The translations under genes and the position numbers were made by a program. Shown here in pieces: positions 1 to 6,103 of a DNA stretch of 7,487 bases. The stretch spans positions 1 through 7,487 of the forward strand of contig JAFLKA010000011.1 of the NCBI GenBank assembly GCA_022712735.1. Direction: 5' to 3'. Source of the DNA: Marinosulfonomonas sp. Its GTDB lineage: Bacteria > Pseudomonadota > Alphaproteobacteria > Rhodobacterales > Rhodobacteraceae. Positions within the stretch are counted from its first letter, which is position 1. Each line of letters opens with the position of its first letter. The notes beneath the pieces were generated by a model, which searched no databases, was not told where the DNA came from, and was given only the letters and a program-made list of their open reading frames with translations.

Positions 1-193
1 TTCTTTCAACGTCGCGCTCGACCAGTCGGGTTGAACTGCTGTTGGCCGGTGTGGACGCTTCGGTGCCGCCGTCCTTTGGCTTGAATGGATTGAAAGACTT
101 GCCGTTTTCACACCCTGCCAGGGTGATCGCAACACTCGTCAAAAGGGACAACCGCCCGATTTTCGTCCAAGCCCCGAAATTTGTCTGCGTCAT
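1..193 (-). CDS. Lipoprotein, N-terminal fragment (possibly SPOR-domain type)
   Basis: Partial gene running off the left edge; 64 codons are visible without a stop. The start is ATG at 193-191, with a GAGGG ribosome site six bases upstream. The protein begins with a short charged stretch (K11, R14), a hydrophobic core (about residues 15-24) and a lipobox LAGC at 25-28, so cleavage before Cys28 and lipid attachment is expected. Glu at +2 is compatible with outer-membrane sorting. After the Cys comes a Lys/Pro then Ser/Thr-rich linker and the segment RLVERDVER, which from memory resembles the start of roseobacter cell-envelope lipoproteins with a C-terminal SPOR (peptidoglycan-binding) domain, often next to a D-alanyl-D-alanine carboxypeptidase gene. 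The lipoprotein call is firm; the SPOR assignment is recall-based because that domain lies outside the window. It is divergent from the tRNA gene and looks like core genome. Confidence 0.75.
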   Translation of the reverse strand, partial: MTQTNFGAWTKIGRLSLLTSVAITLAGCENGKSFNPFKPKDGGTEASTPANSSSTRLVERDVER

Positions 194-408
194 GCCTTAC
201 CCTCTTTTGTATCGGCGTTGTCTCTGCAACGCTCTTCGCCGGTTTTTCGGCTCAACTGCTCAAATTTTGGCGCCGCTGTGCGCTGCGCTTTTAGGGCATA
301 GTAGCGATACAGTTGATTCATGGGAAGGGCGCATGGTGATGTCGGCGAAATTCCCCGCCATTTCGGTGCTTTTAGAATCACAATTACCACGCTATTGCTG
401 CCCATGTC

Positions 409-498
409 GGAGGAGTGGCAGAGTGGTCGAATGCACCGGTCTTGAAAACCGACGAGGGTGAAAGTCCTCCCAGGGTTCGAATCCCTGCTCCTCCGCCA
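409..498 (+). tRNA. tRNA-Ser (anticodon UGA)
   Basis: A complete class II tRNA. The acceptor strand GGAGGAG (409-415) pairs with CTCCTCC (488-494), followed by discriminator G495 and encoded CCA (496-498). The anticodon loop CTTGAAA (441-447) carries TGA at 443-445, reading UCA and related Ser codons. The long variable arm (GAGG...CCTC around 454-469) is characteristic of Ser tRNAs. The T-arm CAGGG-TTCGAAT-CCCTG spans 471-487. One oddity is that the outermost anticodon-stem pair is C436 against A452, a mismatch where most bacterial Ser tRNAs have C-G. The remaining four stem pairs are intact. The gene borders a region of different composition and its 3' half is a classic integration target. 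Confidence 0.97.
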
Positions 499-674
499 CC
501 TAATTAATCTGGCGATTTCAGAAACTTAAGTGGGTTTAGAATCCTTCTATTGGAACTCTTATTGTACAAGCTGCACCTGCTAACGGCTAAGAGGTTGCGG
601 TTTTGTAGTTGTTTCGTTGAGAATAGATAAGGCCAGAGGCGCAATTCTGAAATATAAGGCGGTAAAGTCTCGCA
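499..674. other. AT-rich stretch with no recognisable gene
   Basis: Between the tRNA and the helicase remnant there is no frame with a convincing protein, no clear hairpin followed by a T-run, and no repeat of the tRNA 3' end. By hand count, G+C over 541-720 is about 45 percent, while a sample line inside the injection-system operon (5401-5460) is 70 percent. This looks like decayed or acquired DNA. Confidence 0.5.
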
Positions 675-1115
675 TCACTTGGGCGGAACGCCTGTGTTTG
701 CAATTCTCTTGGGGAAGTAATACGGAGGTTGTCGGCCAAAATATTTTGGCAATTTGGTTTCCCGCTCACTCATTCGGATCAAGGTGCGTGCCACGGTTTC
801 ACCGTATCGGATATTAGCTCCAATTCGCCACTGGCAGCGGTGTTATCCCATGCGAAATTGTCGGACAGGACGGAAAGCAGTTCCGGTTTATAGGCCGTGT
901 CGGCAATTATCAAGATTGTCGCCCTTGGTCTCAAGGACTGTTATCTGGCGAGAGCCGTTGTTTTCTGTCGTCGCAAAGATAAAATCAGGATAAATCCACG
1001 ACCGCTTCCACCCTTGTAAGCCGTATTGCGCACGGGCAACATTTCTGTGCCACCAACCGTGGCTGTTCTCGCAGTCTGGCACCAGAGTGTCCAGGTTTGG
1101 GCTGGGGGTCGCCAC
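675..1115 (-). pseudogene. Decayed C-terminus of a DEAD/DEAH helicase / type III restriction-like enzyme
   Basis: Read on the minus strand from 1115, the frame gives a family-typical tail: GWWHRNVARAQYGLQGW (residues 20-36 of the open piece), then YPDFIFA and VLETKG. P43-D44 and E62-x-K64 fit a PD-(D/E)xK nuclease signature like that at the end of type III restriction Res subunits and related DEAD/DEAH helicases. At about 905 there is one extra base. Skipping it restores DNADTAYKPELLSVLSDNF followed by SGELELISD. At about 803-808 one base is missing; correcting it restores GETVARTLIRMSE and ETKLPKYF before TGA at 677-675. All upstream helicase domains are absent, and a stop (TAA, 1121-1119) sits just before the remnant. 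It is thus a truncated gene with two further frameshifts, presumably non-functional. The family name is from recalled motif similarity; the frame restoration is visible directly. Confidence 0.75.
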
Positions 1116-1158
1116 CGCTTAGCGGCGGGTTATGCCGTGTTTGACGAAGCCGGAACGC

Positions 1159-4100
1159 CTAACATTCGTTGGGGTCGGTGATGGTGTCGAAGGCGCTTCC
1201 CCCGGAAGGGTGGAAGATGAAATCCTGATTGATTGGGACGCGGGTAATCGCATTTCTGCGTAGCGTATCATCGGCGCAAAGGCTGTAGTCGGCCACTTCG
1301 CACAGGAAGGTTGAACGGATTTCGTAAAAGCCAGAGTGAACATTTGTAACCGGATTTCGGATTTCACGCGGGGTGTGATCCCCTGATACGGTGACTTTGT
1401 AATACATCAGCAGTTCATCCCGGTTGACCTTGCCAACAATGTCGAGGCTGTTTGAACCACTCCGCTCGACCCGGGTTTTATGTCTGCCGTTCGCCAGTGC
1501 GGTGATGGGGTAGAGATTTTTTTCCTGATCGCCGGGTCCGCCAATATCTGCGTTCAACAAATGCCCCCGGATGAAATGCTGAGAGTCTTTCTTGGTTTGC
1601 CTAACGCCGCCGACCTTGAAACAGCCAACCCTTGGAAACCCCGGATTTCCGTAAAGGCTTCCCTGAACAGATGGCTCTGATCCTCCTGCGATGGACTTTT
1701 CCAGGAATTCAGCTTCCATGGCCACCCCCACCGTTTCTGACCCACCGCCGGGGATCGAGATTGATCTGGTTGTCCATCGCGGAGTGCGCTCGCCAATGGT
1801 TTTGAGGCGCTGACCATCCAGATCCTTGGCAGGCACATCGCATGTCACATCGGACGGACCATCGTCATCATCATCGCCGTTGTCGTCATCATTATCGCGC
1901 AGACAAGGAAACAGGAGTTTGGGAGCGGCGGGCAGGGGATTGGGCACCGAGGGGCGACTGATGTCGCGGCCCGTTCCCTGCGGGAAAATTTCTTCGAGCA
2001 TGCCATCGAGGATATTGACAGCTGAGACAAGATTGAAATTTGGCATCTGCCCCACCGTGAAGGGGTCAAAGCCAATCTCCATATCCCAGCAATAGTCGAT
2101 CTCTTTTTTGGCCAGTTCCCATTCCTTGCCCCAGACGTTGAAAGACAGAAGGTAGAAATCAAGCGCTGCGTCCAGTTTGGCAGAGAGATTCAGGCAGGTC
2201 TTGAAAGAGGCACTCGGCAGCACGGTGAGCTGGCCATTTGCGCAGAAAAGTTCGACGCTAGCTGTCAGCGAGGAGGGCAGTTGCGCGGCGATACCCGCAC
2301 TGAGCGAGCCGCGTATTGTGATCCAATTGAGAAAGCACAACGGATCAGAGAGGAACCCTTCGAGGGTTGCGGTGATCACAGCTGATGCCCCCACATTGGC
2401 AAAGAGCGTCATATCTGCGGTGCCGGTATAGGTTTTTGTGGCTGGATCATAATCCAGGCAGGCGTTTACCAGGTTGATTGGGCCCAGTTCAGCAAAGGCG
2501 CTGGCAGCGGCTCTGGCATCAGCATTCACCCCGTACCAGAGCCGCCCGATATAAGGCATCGGGACATAGCCGGTGACCAGATTGTCATTAAAGAATTCTT
2601 CCTCCCAGGTGTGTTCGGCGTCGACACCGGGCCAAAGCTCACGATCAGTCAGGCAGGTTTGCTGGATCTCGCCGCCGCCTTCTTGCTCCACCGTTTCGGG
2701 ACAGGGGCCGAGGCAGCCATCGGTGACGTAGGTGTAGTCGGCATATCGCAGGCGTCTGCGATCCTGAGGTCCGCCTCCGCCAGCCCAACGGACGGAGGTT
2801 TGGAATCCGTATGTGCAAACGGAATCCAGATCGCAGGCACGAAACATCGGGCCGATGAAGTGACCGCCAAAGCCCCAGAAGCTTTCGGCGGCCATGTCAT
2901 AGCAGGCATCATGATCGCGGCAGCCCTGACTGGTGCCGCAAGTGTCGTAATTGACATAGGTGTGCCAGACGTGGCTATCGCCCCGGTTCTCGCAGACCAC
3001 CAGATCATGTGGGTTATTATCGCAGGCTCCTTCGGCGCAATCCACACCGCAGGTCCCCCGGCAGATTGCGCCGCTTTTAATACCCGGGTCGCGCTGGTAA
3101 ATGCCGTTTTCAGGTCCGGCCAAGATTGGATAGTCATGCTGCTTACCTGCCCAGTTATAACCGGCATGGCCGGGCAGTAATTCATGCTCATTCAGGAACT
3201 CGCAGAGCCAACAATCATCCTCCATACGCGAGTCGTCAAAGGCGAAGCTCAGATCATCAAGCGGGTTCGTCCCCAGCGCTTTGGCGGAGGCGGCAAAACT
3301 AAAGGACAGACCACTGCGGCCCACTGAAGCGGCGGCGCGCAAACTCAGGTTGGTGGCGATCTCGGCGCTGTAACTGTCAAGTGGCCATCCCAAACGACAG
3401 AGGTCTTGGCCCACTACGCTGACAGCGCCATAGAGTCCGTAGGACAAATCTAGCCCGTAGCGCACATCTTGGCTTAAATCCACGGCGCCAGACGCGCCGC
3501 CAAGGCTTGTGGTGGCCATAAACTTCGTATCCAGTGTACTGCGGTTTTGCAGCATGAACTCCATTGCGCCGCCCACCGCCAGACCAGCAATCGGAACGAC
3601 CAATATGATGGGCGGGTCCGGCCAGGCAATGATGGCCACCATGTCAGCCCGGAACCCCAGATCCGCACCAATCTGCATCATCGACGAGGTTGTCACCGAC
3701 ATGGCCCCGGCGATCGAGGCGCTGGCGGTCAGTGGGTTGATGCGGATCTGGCCGGGTCCGAAGGAGCACTCCTCCAGCCGGAATCCTATACCGGGGTCGA
3801 GATTGAGTTCGACACCCACCATTCCAGCGAGAGTCACAACGCCGACGGTAAAGAACGGAATCGGCGGCCCCAGCGGGAAATACAAAGTGGGGTCGATCCC
3901 CAGATCGCTAAGCCGAAGCGAAAAGCCGATTTCAGGGCAGGGGTCAAACTCTTCGAAATCGATGACCAGCGTGGTGCCGTCGATGCTGATATCGACACCG
4001 AGGCTTTCGGCGAGAGCGACGGCGGTTTGGTATATCTCGGAGCCGAAATCAATCACGCTTTCGGCAGCGTCCACGGCGAGTTCGCGCGCGTCATCGCCAA

Positions 4101-4419
4101 AGAGCATGCCCCCAATGATGCCGCCCGCTGCATAGGTGCCGACTTCGGCCACATCGCCCACAGCATCACGCCATCCGTAACGGCTGATCGGGGCGGCCCC
4201 CGAGGTCAGCGCAGGCAAAGGTGTGCCCGAGGTAGCAGCAGAGGCGGCACGGTTGGCCTGTGCCTCGTGGCGGTCGCCGGGTTGGCTGATGCGGGTGCTG
4301 TCATTTTGCGGTGCGCCGGATTGCTGGACCGTGTGGGCCAGTTCATGCGCCAGAAGAAAGCGCCCGCTGTCCGTACCGGCCTGGTATTGGCCCCGGTTAA
4401 AGGCAATGTGATTGCCCAC
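1159..4419 (-). CDS. eCIS payload candidate: DUF4157 remnant + phospholipase A2-like + NUC-like nuclease
   Basis: Last gene of the injection-system operon; 1086 codons from GTG at 4419. Residues 1-38 are the C-terminal half of a DUF4157 domain with HELAH at 25-29 (HExxH-type), the usual marker of eCIS-loaded proteins. Residues about 80-400 and 590-790 are Gly/Ala and hydrophobic-rich, probably beta-structured scaffolds. Residues 453-573 hold 12 cysteines and the signature CRDHDACY (500-507), matching the secreted phospholipase A2 active site with His503-Asp504. Residues 842-854 are an Asp-rich linker. Residues about 862-1086 resemble a His-Me finger endonuclease: RGHLLN (951-956, His953), NL (968-969), then N977, H980 and E985. 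The expected roles are hydrolysis of target phospholipid and nucleic acid after injection. There is no signal peptide and no immunity gene next to it. GTG is the only usable start in this frame, but it falls inside the conserved DUF4157 motif and lacks a well-spaced ribosome site, so the true N-terminus is doubtful. The gene could be an expressed truncated effector, a frameshift fusion with the preceding gene, or a pseudogene. Confidence 0.85.
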   Translation of the reverse strand: MGNHIAFNRGQYQAGTDSGRFLLAHELAHTVQQSGAPQNDSTRISQPGDRHEAQANRAASAATSGTPLPALTSGAAPISRYGWRDAVGDVAEVGTYAAGGIIGGMLFGDDARELAVDAAESVIDFGSEIYQTAVALAESLGVDISIDGTTLVIDFEEFDPCPEIGFSLRLSDLGIDPTLYFPLGPPIPFFTVGVVTLAGMVGVELNLDPGIGFRLEECSFGPGQIRINPLTASASIAGAMSVTTSSMMQIGADLGFRADMVAIIAWPDPPIILVVPIAGLAVGGAMEFMLQNRSTLDTKFMATTSLGGASGAVDLSQDVRYGLDLSYGLYGAVSVVGQDLCRLGWPLDSYSAEIATNLSLRAAASVGRSGLSFSFAASAKALGTNPLDDLSFAFDDSRMEDDCWLCEFLNEHELLPGHAGYNWAGKQHDYPILAGPENGIYQRDPGIKSGAICRGTCGVDCAEGACDNNPHDLVVCENRGDSHVWHTYVNYDTCGTSQGCRDHDACYDMAAESFWGFGGHFIGPMFRACDLDSVCTYGFQTSVRWAGGGGPQDRRRLRYADYTYVTDGCLGPCPETVEQEGGGEIQQTCLTDRELWPGVDAEHTWEEEFFNDNLVTGYVPMPYIGRLWYGVNADARAAASAFAELGPINLVNACLDYDPATKTYTGTADMTLFANVGASAVITATLEGFLSDPLCFLNWITIRGSLSAGIAAQLPSSLTASVELFCANGQLTVLPSASFKTCLNLSAKLDAALDFYLLSFNVWGKEWELAKKEIDYCWDMEIGFDPFTVGQMPNFNLVSAVNILDGMLEEIFPQGTGRDISRPSVPNPLPAAPKLLFPCLRDNDDDNGDDDDDGPSDVTCDVPAKDLDGQRLKTIGERTPRWTTRSISIPGGGSETVGVAMEAEFLEKSIAGGSEPSVQGSLYGNPGFPRVGCFKVGGVRQTKKDSQHFIRGHLLNADIGGPGDQEKNLYPITALANGRHKTRVERSGSNSLDIVGKVNRDELLMYYKVTVSGDHTPREIRNPVTNVHSGFYEIRSTFLCEVADYSLCADDTLRRNAITRVPINQDFIFHPSGGSAFDTITDPNEC

Positions 4420-4482
4420 TGTATAAAGGATCCATCTCCGCCAGTCTTTGCAAAGGGTTGATAGGTGCCGGAGGGGCCGTAT
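4397..4482 (-). other. Frame-disrupted junction between the Pro-rich gene and the DUF4157 gene
   Basis: The payload frame is open only back to TAG at 4485-4483, and the 21 codons between that stop and GTG 4419 contain no ATG, GTG or TTG. The conserved reading LYTVGNHIAF, typical for the middle of DUF4157, crosses the GTG. The preceding gene's frame reads AEMDPLYSGQ through the same bases before stopping at 4397. The N-terminal half of DUF4157 (usually a PLDPxTRxFMEPRFG-type stretch) is in neither frame. This fits a deletion that joined two genes out of frame; the frames differ by one base. Confidence 0.65.
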
Positions 4483-4831
4483 CTATGTTGGTCTGTGCGC
4501 TGGGCCTGATCTGTGGAGGCCCCATGTCTGGGGTGTCGTGAGCAGGTGCTGCATGGGCCTCGGCCCGGCGCGGGGGCGGGGGCGGTGAGAGGTCTGGAGC
4601 CACATCCCTGCGCGATGGGGCAGGTGGCTTGGTACGCGCTGGGGCTGTGCTCTGGGGGGCGGGGTCGCTTGCGGGCTGAGAGCTGAACGGGTCCACAAGA
4701 CCCGGAAATATTGCCAATCTCTGATCCGCAGCCATGACTGGAGAGCTGATCATCGTGCTGGGCGCCACAGGTACGTTTGGTGCTGTCCCGAGGGGGGCTG
4801 CCGAGTCAAAGAGGCGTTGAATGTAGTTCAT
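4397..4831 (-). CDS. Small proline-rich, probably disordered eCIS-associated protein (possibly truncated)
   Basis: A 144-codon gene whose ATG (4831-4829) overlaps the stop of the baseplate gene as ATGA, so it is almost certainly translated by coupling. The first about 50 residues (MNYIQRLFDSAAP, later ADQRLAIFPGL) look like the short folded start of small linker proteins found between baseplate and payload genes in eCIS clusters; this is from memory of the pattern. Residues about 52-125 are dominated by Pro, Ala, Ser and Arg, including PPPPP at 83-87, so disorder is likely. The final residues PLYSGQSHCL look like an out-of-frame end rather than a native terminus, since the adjacent frame carries the conserved DUF4157 sequence. 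No enzymatic motif is present. The function is unknown; a structural or loading role is inferred only from position. Confidence 0.75.
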   Translation of the reverse strand: MNYIQRLFDSAAPLGTAPNVPVAPSTMISSPVMAADQRLAIFPGLVDPFSSQPASDPAPQSTAPARTKPPAPSRRDVAPDLSPPPPPRRAEAHAAPAHDTPDMGPPQIRPSAQTNIDTAPPAPINPLQRLAEMDPLYSGQSHCL

Positions 4832-5577
4832 GACGCTCGCCGCAGTGGTAGCGATGCAGCCTCCCGTTCGGCGATCAGCAGCCGTGCGAAGTTTTGACGG
4901 TCTTGCCGTGTGAGGCTAAGAACTTCGGTCAGGCCCCAATGATAAGCGCTGGCAATCAGATGCACCTCGCGCATCAAAAAGCCGCGATCACGCGACATGG
5001 CGGCCTCAAGAAACCGCTGGATCGAAAAAGGTACAGCTTGAGTGGCCTCACATTCCGGGCAAGTGCCAGTGAGGTCCAGCTCCAACGCTGGATCGGCGGC
5101 CTCAATGGCTGCGGCGGCTTGAGCTTCATCGGGCACAGGGCCATGCAGCGTCAGCCCGCTCAGGAAGTCCTCGGACGGACCCTCCAGATCGCTTTGGCGG
5201 GGCAGACGCAGGCGCGTGGCGTCAAGGGTCAGCGCGGGCGGGTCGCCTTCGGCGCGGCCATCGGGCCTGCGGCTGTCTTGCAGGGCGCCCAGATCAAAAC
5301 GGATTTCATATTTGGCCTGACAGGCCGAGCAAAGAGCATCGGCGCGAACATCCGTGCCGTAAAGCTGCGCATATAGTCCGGCAATCGCGCGGTCTCTGTC
5401 GCCAATGGTCAGCCCGTCGAGCGCGGCACCATGCACGCGCTTATCGCCGGGCAGGGCAAGCCGCCGCAACAATGCCATAGCAGTTGTGGCCCGAGCTTCA
5501 TCTTGCCCTGTGAGCGGTGCAAGGCTCAGAGAGCGCGCCCCGCCAGTGCCGAATGTGAGGAGGATTTCACCATCCAT
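4828..5577 (-). CDS. Contractile-tail baseplate protein with two CxxC knuckles (T4 baseplate-like)
   Basis: Probable baseplate component of the injection system. From ATG 5577 the protein has 249 residues. It has an N-terminal Leu/Ala-rich helical part, a first knuckle CSAC, an Asp/Pro-rich middle, and a second knuckle CPEC some 87 residues later. The four cysteines could form one zinc site joining two short beta hairpins (CSACQAKYEIRF and CPECEATQAVPF). The C-terminal AYHWGLTEVLSL plus an Arg/Leu-rich helix is typical of contractile phage and eCIS baseplate proteins of the T4-like base plate family; family naming is from recall. ATG 5577 starts seven bases after the tube stop, with no strong ribosome site, suggesting coupling. 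An in-frame TTG at 5607 would add ten residues and overlap the tube gene by 23 bases; I consider it less likely. It ends in an ATGA overlap with the next gene. Confidence 0.82.
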   Translation of the reverse strand: MDGEILLTFGTGGARSLSLAPLTGQDEARATTAMALLRRLALPGDKRVHGAALDGLTIGDRDRAIAGLYAQLYGTDVRADALCSACQAKYEIRFDLGALQDSRRPDGRAEGDPPALTLDATRLRLPRQSDLEGPSEDFLSGLTLHGPVPDEAQAAAAIEAADPALELDLTGTCPECEATQAVPFSIQRFLEAAMSRDRGFLMREVHLIASAYHWGLTEVLSLTRQDRQNFARLLIAEREAASLPLRRAS

Positions 5578-5584
5578 CGCCGTC

Positions 5585-6085
5585 TCAGAATTCAGCGGCT
5601 TCGACAACCGCTTCGTCCAGCTCCCAGCCTTCGTTCTGCAAGGTCAGAGATTGTATCGCGACAGCATTGTCATTGGCCGAAAGTTCGGGCAGCGCTGTGT
5701 AGGCCGATGGCCAACAACGATAGACCTTGTAGGACCGCACCGGCACGCCTTGCAGGTTCATCAGTGTCACCAAAAGATCCTTGCGGAAATTGGCAAGGCT
5801 GACACCCCCCAGACCTTCGGGGCTGTAAACCTCGTTTGCCCAATCCTGAAAGACGGGATCAAAGGTTACCCCGCGTTCCAGAACGATAGGCTCGTGGCTG
5901 GTCAGTCCCGGGCTATGATACTGATGGCTGATCGCATTGCCGGGTCGGTGGCTGACCACCTCGGTTGACCGCGCAAGCGCGCCCACCTTGCTGACTCCGG
6001 CAACCACGTTGCCGTCCATAACCACTTGGAAAAGAAAGGTGCGATATGGATCATATCGCTCTGTGTTGACTGAAAATTCGGCCAT
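5585..6085 (-). CDS. eCIS inner tube protein (T4 gp19 / Afp5-like)
   Basis: Forms the rigid inner tube that the contracting sheath drives into the target. The 166-residue length is normal for the gp19-like tube family. Diagnostic stretches are RYDPYRTFLFQV (10-21), VAGVSKVGAL, the charged TEVVSHRPGN, ITLERGVT-like VLERGVTFDPVFQDWAN, FRKDLLVTL, YKVYRCWPS (contractile-tube signature), and the C-terminal NAVAIQSLTLQNEGWELD. Start ATG 6085-6083 has a well-placed AAGGGA at 6098-6093, seven bases upstream, one of the best ribosome sites in the operon and in keeping with high copy number. It follows the sheath stop after 18 bases and leads directly into the baseplate gene. Sheath followed by tube is the standard eCIS order; a tube of a contractile prophage is the alternative, but the DUF4157 gene downstream favours eCIS. 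Confidence 0.95.
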   Translation of the reverse strand: MAEFSVNTERYDPYRTFLFQVVMDGNVVAGVSKVGALARSTEVVSHRPGNAISHQYHSPGLTSHEPIVLERGVTFDPVFQDWANEVYSPEGLGGVSLANFRKDLLVTLMNLQGVPVRSYKVYRCWPSAYTALPELSANDNAVAIQSLTLQNEGWELDEAVVEAAEF

Positions 6086-6092
6086 TCCGTTG

Positions 6093-6098
6093 TCCCTT
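6093..6098 (-). promoter_or_regulatory. Strong ribosome binding site of the tube gene
   Basis: Minus-strand AAGGGA seven bases before ATG 6085. It is clearly better than the sites before the baseplate, Pro-rich and payload genes, which start by overlap or close coupling. The difference suggests much higher tube synthesis, as needed for a polymer. Confidence 0.6.
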
Positions 6099-6103
6099 TT
6101 TGC

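Noticed and set aside
42..461. Plus-strand open frame of 139 codons at the left edge
   Set aside because: It runs antisense to the lipoprotein gene and into the tRNA, and its protein has no recognisable features.
587..769. Minus-strand 60-codon open frame
   Set aside because: It is an alternative frame over the tail of the helicase remnant; the frame-corrected helicase reading explains the same bases better.
1112..1128. Possible terminator hairpin after the payload gene (CCGC-TTA-GCGG)
   Set aside because: Only four stem pairs with a three-base loop and no T-run; too weak to call.
2611..3191. Long open frames on both strands inside the payload gene
   Set aside because: They are shadows of the payload frame, which carries the conserved HELAH, CRDHDACY and RGHLLN motifs; their own proteins are low-complexity Ala/Thr-rich.
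3509..4461. Plus-strand open frames of 208 and 304 codons
   Set aside because: Antisense to the payload gene, no ribosome site or family motif, and composition that mirrors codon bias of the opposite strand.
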